A stretch of 6,611 bases of DNA from NCBI GenBank assembly GCA_903854305.1, contig CAINWC010000013.1, forward strand, positions 1-6,611. The letters run 5' to 3'. The notes beneath the pieces were generated by a model. It was not told the DNA's origin and searched no databases. It saw only the letters and a program-made list of their open reading frames with translations. Origin of the DNA: an uncultured Pseudomonadota bacterium (GTDB taxonomy: Bacteria; Pseudomonadota; Gammaproteobacteria; Burkholderiales; Methylophilaceae). Every line of letters begins with the position of its first letter. Positions within the stretch are counted from its first letter, which is position 1. The position numbers and the translations under genes are program-made. Shown one piece after another: positions 1 through 6,440 of this stretch.

Positions 1-201
1 CTACTTATCGTTGCTAAAATTCAGGTTATAGTTACTGAAAATACAAATATTGACATTCACGCATACATCTAAAAACTTCGCTGCTGAGAAATTTCAATTC
101 TCGGACGCGGTCTATTGACAAGCTACAGTCAATTCATAATTATGGAGGAACTTGCCGCACGTGTCACGGACTAAGAAATAGAACACCTTGATATTGAGGT
201 A
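1..201. other. Upstream region, no assignable gene; possible 3' tail of an upstream gene at 1-72
   Basis: Bases 1-72 are open in the first forward frame and end in TAA at 70-72, so they could be the last 23 codons of a gene entering from the left. The residues (..IQVIVTENTNIDIHAYI) match no family I recognise, so this may be chance. Minus-strand starts at 62-64 and 66-68 run into stops within a few codons, so no divergent gene begins inside the window. A TATAAC-like -10 on the minus strand (complement of 25-30) could serve a divergent gene outside the window, but I see no good -35 for it. A weak hairpin (GAGAA 86-90, TTCTC 98-102) has no T-tract. The rest is the promoter and leader of the TPR gene. 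Confidence 0.4.
115..143 (+). promoter_or_regulatory. Candidate sigma70 promoter for the TPR lipoprotein - lolB unit
   Basis: A perfect -35 hexamer TTGACA lies at 115-120 and a 4/6 -10 hexamer AATTAT at 138-143, separated by the optimal 17 bases. Transcription would begin near base 150, leaving a leader of about 50 bases before the start at 202, or about 118 before the alternative start at 268. This is the best promoter-like sequence in the window. Assignment rests on sequence match and position only. Confidence 0.5.
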
Positions 202-2043
202 ATGGCTTATTATCTTATATATTATTCTGCTAAAAACCAAACTGAAACATTAACAACCAAAAAACTTATGCGCCCAATTGCCCAACCCTTAAAAACTAAA
301 GCTCAATTTAAAAAAACATCGCGCGCTTACACCTCTTTGCTTGGTGCGTGCCTATTTGCAAGCATATTAGGTCTTAATGGCTGTGCGACTAAATCCGCGA
401 TTAAAAACACCAATATCCCCAAATCAACATCGACAATTAATGAGAATGAGCTGACAGCAGAGTTTGTCTACAAGTATTTAGTGGCTGAAGTCGCTGGGCA
501 ACGTGGTGATTTAGCGACATCAAGCGCTATTTTTTATGATCTGGCAAAGTCAGAAAGAGACCCGCGCTTAGCAGAACGTGCGGCTAAAACTGCCGCTTAC
601 GGCAACGTGCAAGGCTTAACCATCCCTGCAGTTAAACTCTGGGCGGAGCTTGATCCTACGTCAAGTGAAGCGCAGCAAGCCATGACAGAAATGCTGATAG
701 CAACGGGCAAACTTAATGACACCGAACCCTATTTAGCCAAATTACTACAAAAAGAAGAAACGAGAGCAGGCGGGTTTTTGTATGTTAACGCCTTGTTAAG
801 TCGAAGTGCGGATAAAAAAGGTGTGTTGAATTTAGTACAATCACTTGCAAAACCTTACCCAAACTTGGCTGAAGCTCAGTTTGCCATTGCACAATCAGCG
901 TGGGCCGCAAATCAAGATGAGCTTGCATTACAAGCGCTAAACAAAGCTGAAGCACTAAAGCCGGGTTGGAATGTGGCGGCACTACTTAAAGGGCAAGTAT
1001 TGTTTGGAAAATCGCCTCAAGCCTCCATTGATTTTTATCAGGAATTTCTGAGTAAACATCCTGAAGCGAATGAAGTTAGACTCAACATGGCCAAGCTTTT
1101 GGTCAACCAAAAGCAATATGATGCAGCAAAAAAAGAATATCCGATCATACTCGAATATGCAAAAAACAGCCCCTCAAAAAATAGTGCAGAAGTCACGGCG
1201 ATTATTGGCTTATTGTCGTATCAAGCCACAGACTATGTAGCCGCGGAGGCTTATTTTAAGCAAGCACTGGAACTAGGCTTTAAAGATCTTGACCAAATTT
1301 ATATCTACTTGGCTCAAGCGTCAGAAAAGCTTAATCAAGATGACACAGCAATAGCTTGGTATAACAAAGTACAACCTGGCTCACATTATCTTGAAGCACA
1401 GCTTGATCTAGCTAATGTGCTTGCTCGCACGCAGTCTGTTGATAAAGCCATTGAACAGTTAGATACAATCGATGACTTGAATACCCAGCAACAAATTATT
1501 GTTATTCAATCGCAAGCCTCTTTACTAGCCAAGGCCAAGCGCGACCAAGATGCATTTGATCTGCTTGATAAAGCGGTTAAAAACCTACCCAACACACCAG
1601 AACTGGTGTATGACTACGCGCTTGCGGCTGACCGCGTGCAAAAGTTTGACGTAATGGAATCTGAGTTGCGCAAGGCGATTGCCGCAAAACCAGACTTTGC
1701 AGCGGCATACAATGCCCTTGGTTACTCATTTGCAGACCGTAACATTCGGTTAAATGAAGCGATTAGTCTTATTGAAAAAGCGTTAACTTTCAGCCCAAAT
1801 GACCACTACATGCTAGACAGCCTAGGCTGGGCACATTACCGCAAAGGCAACTTAGATAAAGCAATCAGCTATTTGCAACAAGCTTATAACGTTAACCAAG
1901 ATCCTGAAATTGCCGCGCATTTAGGCGAGGTACTTTGGCAAAAAGGCAAGCATGACGAAGCTAAAAAAATTTGGAATGACGCATTAACGGTCAATCCCAA
2001 AAATGAGGTGCTGCAAGCCACCACCAATAAATTCAAATCGTAA
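202..2043 (+). CDS. TPR-repeat outer-membrane lipoprotein
   Basis: This tetratricopeptide-repeat protein is predicted to be a lipoprotein; it probably acts as a periplasm-facing scaffold, but its partner is unknown. A basic stretch and a hydrophobic segment (about residues 43-58) end in a lipobox-like LNGC with Cys61 as the lipidation site. Asn at -2 is unusual. Ala62 at mature +2 is not an inner-membrane retention Asp. The rest is helical repeats. The last three TPRs are the clearest, at about 501-533, 535-566 and 568-599. They contain the signatures ALGYSFADR, DSLGWAHYRKG and HLGEVLWQKG, seen in TPR proteins encoded beside lolB in many alpha- and betaproteobacteria. Earlier repeats (about 220-400) are degenerate. 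The start is uncertain: 202 has GAGG only 2 bases upstream and gives a 60-residue pre-Cys leader, whereas Met23 at 268 gives 38 residues but has no visible Shine-Dalgarno. lolB follows after 31 bases, suggesting one transcript. Confidence 0.85.
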   Translation: MAYYLIYYSAKNQTETLTTKKLMRPIAQPLKTKAQFKKTSRAYTSLLGACLFASILGLNGCATKSAIKNTNIPKSTSTINENELTAEFVYKYLVAEVAGQRGDLATSSAIFYDLAKSERDPRLAERAAKTAAYGNVQGLTIPAVKLWAELDPTSSEAQQAMTEMLIATGKLNDTEPYLAKLLQKEETRAGGFLYVNALLSRSADKKGVLNLVQSLAKPYPNLAEAQFAIAQSAWAANQDELALQALNKAEALKPGWNVAALLKGQVLFGKSPQASIDFYQEFLSKHPEANEVRLNMAKLLVNQKQYDAAKKEYPIILEYAKNSPSKNSAEVTAIIGLLSYQATDYVAAEAYFKQALELGFKDLDQIYIYLAQASEKLNQDDTAIAWYNKVQPGSHYLEAQLDLANVLARTQSVDKAIEQLDTIDDLNTQQQIIVIQSQASLLAKAKRDQDAFDLLDKAVKNLPNTPELVYDYALAADRVQKFDVMESELRKAIAAKPDFAAAYNALGYSFADRNIRLNEAISLIEKALTFSPNDHYMLDSLGWAHYRKGNLDKAISYLQQAYNVNQDPEIAAHLGEVLWQKGKHDEAKKIWNDALTVNPKNEVLQATTNKFKS

Positions 2044-2074
2044 GCACCATTAAGCCGAAACTCCACACTTCAAC

Positions 2075-2692
2075 ATGACGATAGTGCGCTTGGTATGGCT
2101 AATGTGCTGCATCGCGATGCTGCAAAGTTGCGCCATGGTTCCCGCCACTAAACCAACGGATAATGTTGCCTCGCAAATTTTATATCAACGACATTTGCTT
2201 AACATTGCCACAATTAGGCAATTCACCCTTCAAGGTCGTATTGGCGTGCAAGCTGAGGGCAAAGGATTTTCCGGTGGCCTGCATTGGCAACATGACTCAG
2301 CCAATGACAACATTGAACTCTACTCACCGTTAGGTGGACAGATTGCGAGCATTAAAAAAACCGTCGACAAAGTGACCTTAGTCGATGCAAAGGGCAATAG
2401 CATTTCAGCCGCGGATGCCGAAACGCTCACGCAAACCGCATTAGGTTGGCAATTACCACTCTCTGGATTAGCCGACTGGTCGCTAGGGCAGCCGACCAAT
2501 GGCACTATTGACGCAATCACTTGGGATGAGTTTGGTCATCTGAACACGTTAAAACAAGATGGCTGGAATATTGAATACCAAAACTACTCAGAACAAAATG
2601 GTCATTTTTTACCCAGCAAAATTTTACTGCGTAGCGAAAAGGTAAACTTGAAGTTGTTGGTAGAAAAATGGGATAGTTTAAACCAGCCTTAA
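2075..2692 (+). CDS. lolB: Outer-membrane lipoprotein receptor LolB
   Basis: LolB is the last component of the Lol pathway: it takes lipoproteins from the periplasmic chaperone LolA and inserts them into the inner leaflet of the outer membrane. The 205-residue length is close to E. coli LolB (207). It has a short signal peptide with lipobox LQSC (Cys19), followed by Ala20, compatible with outer-membrane sorting. The beta-barrel family pattern is clear: QGRIGV (53-58), GGLHWQ (67-72), LYSPLGG (82-88), then an acidic-turn block with ADAE and a C-terminal KLLVEKW. Leu86 in SPLGG aligns with the exposed loop Leu of E. coli LolB (mature Leu68), which is needed for membrane insertion of cargo. There is no obvious Shine-Dalgarno before 2075, so translation may depend on coupling to the TPR gene 31 bases upstream. 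Its presence beside a predicted lipoprotein gene is functionally coherent. Confidence 0.93.
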   Translation: MTIVRLVWLMCCIAMLQSCAMVPATKPTDNVASQILYQRHLLNIATIRQFTLQGRIGVQAEGKGFSGGLHWQHDSANDNIELYSPLGGQIASIKKTVDKVTLVDAKGNSISAADAETLTQTALGWQLPLSGLADWSLGQPTNGTIDAITWDEFGHLNTLKQDGWNIEYQNYSEQNGHFLPSKILLRSEKVNLKLLVEKWDSLNQP

Positions 2693-2978
2693 CGCTCGCC
2701 TGGCTGGCGTAACGCAATGTACAAAACACTGATTTAAAGTGATAGAAAGACCCATTCAGCTAGCATTCATCACAAATTACGATTTAAAAATACGCCGCCG
2801 TTAATTCAGCAGATGACTTAATCACAGAACTAGCCCCTAAACACATCATTGCTTCTTCATTAAAAACAACCCGCCACTAAGCATAATTAAAGCTGGATCA
2901 ATTGCGGCATGTAATTAAAGTTAGCTATTAATCCATTGCAACTAATGCCAGCAAGCATAAAACCACGTTGAGGAAGTT
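2693..2978. other. Intergenic region between lolB and the carbonic anhydrase gene, no gene seen
   Basis: These 286 bases contain no open frame of useful length on either strand and no recognisable protein fragment. At the left edge, CCAGCC (2683-2688, inside lolB) can pair with GGCTGG (2702-2707), and CGCC (2697-2700) with GGCG (2706-2709), but no T-tract follows, so this is not a convincing terminator. On the right there is a direct repeat of TAATTAAAG and a weak promoter candidate, described separately. The gap is much longer than the other gaps in the left-hand gene block (31 and 41 bases), which suggests that the downstream gene has its own regulation or was inserted here. Confidence 0.6.
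2881..2931 (+). promoter_or_regulatory. Direct repeat and weak promoter candidate upstream of carbonic anhydrase
   Basis: TAATTAAAG occurs at 2884-2892 and again at 2912-2920, 28 bases apart. Each copy is preceded by GCAT (2881-2884 overlapping the first copy, 2907-2910 for the second). The second copy lies between a poor -35 (TTGCGG, 2902-2907) and a 4/6 -10 (TATTAA, 2926-2931, spacer 18). The arrangement could be a regulator-binding pair over a promoter about 50 bases upstream of the gene. In AT-rich intergenic DNA such a repeat can also arise by chance. Confidence 0.25.
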
Positions 2979-4265
2979 ATGAAGAAGGTCAGCACGCTTT
3001 TATTTCTACCACTTTTTTTTGCGCTGGTTAGCAATAGCCATGCGGCCGTATGGGTGAAACTACATGAAGATAACAGCTCAAAGCTCATGCTTGATAAGCA
3101 ATCTGTTTTGCAAAAAGACCTGCTTAAAAGAGCTTGGGTAAAAATTGAATATAAAACTACGCAAAAGACCGTACAGACGCCCGATAATTTACAATCTCAA
3201 GACAAGCAATATAACTTATCAAAACTACTATGGTTTTTTGATTGCGCCGCACAAAAATCAGCGACCTCACAAGTTTTTCAATATTTGAATAATGATTTAG
3301 TGTATTCGGCTGGCATTGAACCTAAAAGTGCTGAATTCATTGAGCCTGTACCAGAAACAGACGTAGACATTGCCATGCGCTATGTTTGTCAAACGGACAA
3401 ACCAATCATCACTTCTACGGAAGCGAAGCTAGCCTCAACAAAAACCAAGGTGCTTGCAACCAAACCAGAAGACCTTACAAAAAAAACTGTGACTCCACCA
3501 GAGCCGATAGCAGAAAAAATCGCACAGCCCACAGAAAAAGCTAAGCCAGAAATATCTATAGCGAAATCAGCATCTGTAAAAGGTGAAACTCACAAGCCAC
3601 ACTGGACGTATGAGGGCAAAGAAGGTCCAGAAAGTTGGGGCAAACTCAACCCTGAATACACTACGTGTGACATAGGTCGCAATCAATCACCCATTAACAT
3701 TGAAGAAACGATGCATGCCGTATTAAAGCCGTTACGAAGCATCCAAAAGTTCCCCGCAAAAGACATCGTAAACAACGGCCACACCGTACAAATAAGCTTT
3801 AAAGAGGGCAACATGCTGGCACTTGATAATGCGGCATTCCAGATGAAACAAGTGCACTTTCATGCGCCAAGCGAAAACAAGATTCATGATAAGTCCTACC
3901 CTTTAGAGGCGCACTTTGTGCATGCAGACTCAAAAGGCAATCTCACTGTGATTGGCGTCATGTTTAAGGAAGGAAAAGAAAACCCTGGCCTAGCAAAACT
4001 TTGGCAGCAAATGCCAAATGAAGTTGGCGAACCAATTACGTTAAAAACCCGTGTGATTCCGAGTGAGTTAATCCCAGATAACCGTAGTTATTATCGATTT
4101 AGCGGATCACTCACTACTCCACCCTGTAGCGAAGGCGTACGCTGGTTATTAATGAAAACACCACTAACCGCATCAAAAGAACAAATCGAAGCGTTAGAAC
4201 ATGCCATTCATCACCATAACAATCGCCCTGTGCAAGCGTTGAACGGACGAGTGGTTTTAGAATAA
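2979..4265 (+). CDS. Exported alpha-carbonic anhydrase with N-terminal surface-adhesin-E-like domain
   Basis: This enzyme is predicted to interconvert CO2 and bicarbonate in the periplasm. A Sec signal peptide (1-22, cleavage after SHA) is followed by a domain at about 24-137 (VWVKL..., DKQSV, LLWFFDC, MRYVC) resembling the surface-adhesin E fold, with Cys89 and Cys137 a possible disulfide. A Lys/Pro/Glu/Thr-rich linker spans about 138-206. The alpha-carbonic anhydrase domain runs from about 207 to 428. Zinc ligands are visible as His293 and His295 (QVHFH) and His312 (EAHFVH). Glu299 and Thr379 match the gatekeeper pair Glu106/Thr199 of human CA II, and His268 (NNGH) matches the proton shuttle His64. 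Cys230 and Cys383 fit the disulfide common in bacterial enzymes. All key residues are intact, so it should be active. At 428 residues it is far longer than usual bacterial alpha enzymes (about 220-260). GAGGA (2970-2974) supports the start. The adhesin-E assignment is moderate; the enzyme domain is secure. Confidence 0.93.
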   Translation: MKKVSTLLFLPLFFALVSNSHAAVWVKLHEDNSSKLMLDKQSVLQKDLLKRAWVKIEYKTTQKTVQTPDNLQSQDKQYNLSKLLWFFDCAAQKSATSQVFQYLNNDLVYSAGIEPKSAEFIEPVPETDVDIAMRYVCQTDKPIITSTEAKLASTKTKVLATKPEDLTKKTVTPPEPIAEKIAQPTEKAKPEISIAKSASVKGETHKPHWTYEGKEGPESWGKLNPEYTTCDIGRNQSPINIEETMHAVLKPLRSIQKFPAKDIVNNGHTVQISFKEGNMLALDNAAFQMKQVHFHAPSENKIHDKSYPLEAHFVHADSKGNLTVIGVMFKEGKENPGLAKLWQQMPNEVGEPITLKTRVIPSELIPDNRSYYRFSGSLTTPPCSEGVRWLLMKTPLTASKEQIEALEHAIHHHNNRPVQALNGRVVLE

Positions 4266-4271
4266 GCTTTG

Positions 4272-4298
4272 TTGCCACGGCGCAACATGCGTTAAAAT
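4272..4298 (+). promoter_or_regulatory. Candidate promoter for ispE, possibly giving a leaderless transcript
   Basis: TTGCCA (4272-4277, 5/6 match to a -35) and TAAAAT (4293-4298, 5/6 match to a -10) flank a 15-base spacer, shorter than the preferred 17. A start of transcription about 7 bases after the -10 would fall at about 4305, right at the ispE ATG (4307). A 6-bp hairpin (TGTTGC 4270-4275 with GCAACA 4282-4287) overlaps the -35 and has no T-tract. The evidence is sequence match only. Confidence 0.3.
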
Positions 4299-4306
4299 AC
4301 AAGCCT

Positions 4307-5176
4307 ATGCAAGATTTTCAACCCTTTTTAGCCCCTGCAAAGATCAATTTATTTTTGCACATCACGGGTCAGCGTGAAGATGGTTACCATCTTTTGCAAA
4401 CAGTTTTTCGTTTACTTGATTTTTACGACACGATTTACTTAAAACCCACACAAACCAACACCATAAAACGTGTGAACGACGTTGAAGGTGTGCCAGAAGC
4501 ACAAGATTTATGTGTGCGTGCGGCCAAATTATTACAGCAACATACCCAAAGTAAGCTCGGTGTTGAAATTTTAATTGAAAAAAAAATCCCCATGGGTGGC
4601 GGATTAGGCGGTGGCAGCTCCGATGCCGCAACTGTGCTATTAGCCTTAAATCAATTATGGCAGCTCGATTTAAGTCGCGTTGAATTACTCTCACTTGGCT
4701 TAAAATTAGGTGCAGATGTACCGTTTTTCATCTTCGGCTATAATGCTTGGGCTGAGGGCGTAGGTGAGCAACTGCAAAAAATAATATTGAATGAAGCCTA
4801 CTACGTAGTGTTAAACCCAAATGTAAATGTATCGACTGCGCAAATATTTGCCAATAAGCAATTGACAAAAAATGCGATTCCTAAGACAATGTCGGACTTT
4901 TCTGGGATGACTAATTCAGTAAGCGGTAATCTAGCTCCTGTCTTTACAAATCAGTTAGAAAAGATAGTTTGTAATGATTATCCGGCAGTTTTAGCTTGCA
5001 TCAACTGGCTTAAGCAATTTGGTGATGCAAGAATGAGCGGATCTGGTGCTTCAGTTTTTTTAGAAGTCGCGAGTGCGAAAATTGCAAATGATATCTGCAA
5101 TCAAAAGCCTAAAGGTATTCAGGGTTTTGTTGCAAAAGGGTTAAGTCAGCACCCTTTGCTTGATTATTGTAATTAA
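4307..5176 (+). CDS. ispE: 4-diphosphocytidyl-2-C-methyl-D-erythritol kinase IspE
   Basis: IspE is the cytoplasmic GHMP-family kinase of the MEP isoprenoid pathway. It uses ATP to phosphorylate the 2-hydroxyl of 4-diphosphocytidyl-2-C-methyl-D-erythritol. The 289-residue length is normal for the family. Motif 1 is PAKINLFLHI with catalytic-site Lys12, followed by REDGYH. The glycine-rich ATP loop MGGGLGGGSSDAA is at 96-108. ADVPFF (136-141) contains the catalytic Asp137, and the C-terminal GHMP motif MSGSGASVF is at 243-251. All expected catalytic residues are present. The gene starts 41 bases after the carbonic anhydrase gene and has no visible Shine-Dalgarno. The start is fixed by the family N-terminus, since the PAKIN motif begins only 9 residues in. 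It may be read from the upstream operon or from a local promoter at 4272-4298. In many betaproteobacteria it directly follows lolB and precedes tRNA-Gln and prs, as here apart from the intervening carbonic anhydrase gene. Confidence 0.97.
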   Translation: MQDFQPFLAPAKINLFLHITGQREDGYHLLQTVFRLLDFYDTIYLKPTQTNTIKRVNDVEGVPEAQDLCVRAAKLLQQHTQSKLGVEILIEKKIPMGGGLGGGSSDAATVLLALNQLWQLDLSRVELLSLGLKLGADVPFFIFGYNAWAEGVGEQLQKIILNEAYYVVLNPNVNVSTAQIFANKQLTKNAIPKTMSDFSGMTNSVSGNLAPVFTNQLEKIVCNDYPAVLACINWLKQFGDARMSGSGASVFLEVASAKIANDICNQKPKGIQGFVAKGLSQHPLLDYCN

Positions 5177-5201
5177 CTTTTAATGGTTAAACAGTAATAA
5201 T
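5173..5201 (+). promoter_or_regulatory. Candidate promoter for tRNA-Gln
   Basis: TTAACT (5173-5178, 4/6 to the -35) overlaps the ispE stop codon, and AATAAT (5196-5201, 5/6 to the -10) follows after an ideal 17-base spacer. Transcription would begin near 5208, giving a 5' leader of about 15 bases before the tRNA, suitable for RNase P processing. The TAAAAT at 5215-5220 is too close to the tRNA to be its -10. Confidence 0.4.
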
Positions 5202-5222
5202 CGAACAAGCTGAGTAAAATAT

Positions 5223-5299
5223 TGGGGAGTCGCCAAGTTGGTTAAGGCACTGGGTTTTGATCCCAGCATCCGAAGGTTCGAGTCCTTCCTCCTCAGCCA
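5223..5299 (+). tRNA. tRNA-Gln (anticodon UUG)
   Basis: A complete 77-base cloverleaf can be folded by eye. The acceptor stem TGGGGAG (5223-5229) pairs with CTCCTCA (5289-5295), with one G-U pair. The D stem is GCC (5232-5234) with GGC (5246-5248). The anticodon stem CTGGG (5250-5254) pairs with CCCAG (5262-5266), and the loop carries anticodon TTG at 5257-5259, which reads CAA (and CAG by wobble). The variable loop has five bases, and the T arm is GAAGG / CCTTC around TTCGAGT. Discriminator G5296 and an encoded CCA (5297-5299) follow. The U1-A72 acceptor pair and G73 are typical of glutamine tRNAs. Its position between ispE and prs is common in betaproteobacteria. Confidence 0.97.
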
Positions 5300-5308
5300 A
5301 ATTTTGAA

Positions 5309-5327
5309 TGCAGACTAACTGTCTGCA
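5309..5327 (+). other. Perfect 7-bp stem-loop just after tRNA-Gln
   Basis: TGCAGAC (5309-5315) pairs exactly with GTCTGCA (5321-5327) around a 5-base loop. No T-tract follows, so it is not an intrinsic terminator by itself. Lying 10 bases after the CCA end, it could mark or protect the precursor trailer for 3' processing of the tRNA. The function is unproven. Confidence 0.45.
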
Positions 5328-5341
5328 TAACTTAGAATAAC

Positions 5342-5380
5342 AAGCGTGTAGATTATAAAATTTACACGCTTTTATTTTTT
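5342..5380 (+). terminator. Rho-independent terminator after tRNA-Gln
   Basis: AAGCGTGTA (5342-5350) pairs perfectly with TACACGCTT (5363-5371). Four further inner pairs (5351-5354 with 5359-5362, one of them G-T) leave a 4-base loop at 5355-5358. A T-rich tail, TTTATTTTTT (5371-5380), follows directly. This is a strong intrinsic terminator that ends the tRNA-Gln transcript, and any read-through from ispE, and separates it from prs. Confidence 0.9.
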
Positions 5381-5394
5381 GTAAGTTTTTATTG

Positions 5395-5459
5395 TATAGT
5401 TTCTTTTATTGATAGTTTCACGCTGGCGCTAATCAACGCTCAGCTATATAGGAAATCAA
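5395..5459 (+). promoter_or_regulatory. prs promoter candidate and 5' leader with hairpin upstream of the ribosome-binding site
   Basis: TATAGT (5395-5400) is a 5/6 -10 hexamer just beyond the terminator, but no good -35 lies upstream, so the promoter is tentative. The leader contains an imperfect hairpin: GCTG (5422-5425) with CAGC (5441-5444) and GCG (5426-5428) with CGC (5437-5439), with T5440 bulged. It ends six bases before the Shine-Dalgarno AGGA (5450-5453), which is 6 bases from the prs ATG. The Shine-Dalgarno itself is outside the stem. Confidence 0.4.
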
Positions 5460-6413
5460 ATGGCGTCTAACGGCAACTTGATGGTCTTTACGGGCAATGC
5501 CAACCCCATACTTGCACAAGAAGTTGCTACCCACTTAGGGATTGAACTTGGTCGAGCACATGTAGGCACATTCAGCGATGGAGAAACCACTGTTGAGCTG
5601 CTTGAAAATGTACGTGGTCGCGATGTATTTGTTTTGCAATCTACTAGCCACCCTACAAATGACAGTTTAATGGAAGTCATGGTCATGGTAGACGCGCTTC
5701 GCCGCTCATCTGCAGGAAGAATTACTGCAGCTATCCCATACTTTGGTTATTCGCGTCAAGATCGTCGTCCTCGTTCAGCACGTGTAGCCATTACGGCTAA
5801 AGTCGTTGCTAACATGCTTACTGGCGTTGGTGTTAATCGCTTACTGACGATGGATTTGCACTCAGATCAAATTCAAGGGTTTTTTGATATTCCTGTAGAT
5901 AACATTTACGCGACCCCAATATTGTTGGCCGATTTGTTACTGCAAAACCATGACAATTTAATGGTAGTTTCACCTGATGTTGGTGGCGTAGTACGCGCCC
6001 GAGCAGCAGCGAAACAATTAGGCTCTGATTTGGCCATTATTGATAAACGTCGTCCAAAACCAAACGTTGCCAAGGTAATGAATATTATTGGTGATGTGGC
6101 TGGCCGTACTTGTGTGATTATGGATGACATGGTTGATACCGCAAATACGCTATGCGAAGCAGCAGCCGCATTAAAAAAACATGGCGCTAAAAAAGTAGTG
6201 GCTTATGCTACGCACCCGGTATTATCTGGCGGCGCGGCTGAACGCATTATGAATTCTGAGCTAGACGAATTAGTAGTTACAAACACCATTGCACTTGGTT
6301 TGGAATCAGCTAATTGTAAAAAAATTCGCCAATTAAGTGCGGCTGAATTGTTAGCGGAAACTATACGCAGAATCAGCAGTGAAGACTCAGTCTCTTCATT
6401 GTTTATGGATTAA
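5460..6413 (+). CDS. prs: Ribose-phosphate pyrophosphokinase (PRPP synthetase)
   Basis: Prs transfers pyrophosphate from ATP to ribose 5-phosphate to make PRPP, the precursor of purines, pyrimidines, NAD, histidine and tryptophan. It is a cytoplasmic class I enzyme, and the 317 residues match the family length (E. coli 315). Visible motifs are TFSDGE (37-42), the ATP-site segment [10 protein letters not shown] (94-103), the regulatory-loop region [11 protein letters not shown] (104-114) and [12 protein letters not shown] (131-142) with the metal-binding His134. The flexible-loop residues Lys196 and Arg198 (DKRRP) and the PRPP loop DDMVDTANT (222-230) are also present. Asn229 stands where E. 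coli has Gly; the two acidic residues and Thr of the loop are intact. The C-terminus [15 protein letters not shown] resembles that of E. coli. The start is supported by AGGA at 5450-5453. It is separated from ispE and tRNA-Gln by the terminator at 5342-5380, so it has its own promoter and probably runs on into rplY. Confidence 0.98.
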   Translation: MASNGNLMVFTGNANPILAQEVATHLGIELGRAHVGTFSDGETTVELLENVRGRDVFVLQSTSHPTNDSLMEVMVMVDALRRSSAGRITAAIPYFGYSRQDRRPRSARVAITAKVVANMLTGVGVNRLLTMDLHSDQIQGFFDIPVDNIYATPILLADLLLQNHDNLMVVSPDVGGVVRARAAAKQLGSDLAIIDKRRPKPNVAKVMNIIGDVAGRTCVIMDDMVDTANTLCEAAAALKKHGAKKVVAYATHPVLSGGAAERIMNSELDELVVTNTIALGLESANCKKIRQLSAAELLAETIRRISSEDSVSSLFMD

Positions 6414-6440
6414 TAATCCAATAATTTAATTTTTTTAACC

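Noticed and set aside
142..174. Ten-codon open frame MEELAARVTD as an upstream leader peptide
   Set aside because: Its ATG overlaps the -10 of the likely promoter, so it would not be in that transcript, and no ribosome-binding site precedes it.
785..982. Minus-strand open frame inside the TPR gene
   Set aside because: It is wholly inside a gene with clear protein-family signatures, resembles no known protein and lacks a Shine-Dalgarno. The other antisense frames in lolB, the carbonic anhydrase gene, ispE and prs are rejected for the same reason.
2683..2709. Terminator after lolB
   Set aside because: Overlapping GC-rich inverted repeats are present, but the competing stems are short and no T-tract follows.
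5223..5299. tRNA-Gln as an integration (att) site
   Set aside because: No repeat of the tRNA 3' end, integrase or foreign-looking genes are present; ordinary core genes flank it.
5409..5414. TTGATA as a -35 for prs
   Set aside because: It matches 5/6, but no acceptable -10 lies 16-18 bases downstream.
6406..6436. Intrinsic terminator after prs
   Set aside because: TGGATTA/TAATCCA (6406-6420) spans the stop codon, but the stem is AT-rich with almost no loop, and the T-tract (6430-6436) begins nine bases too late. Read-through into rplY is more likely.
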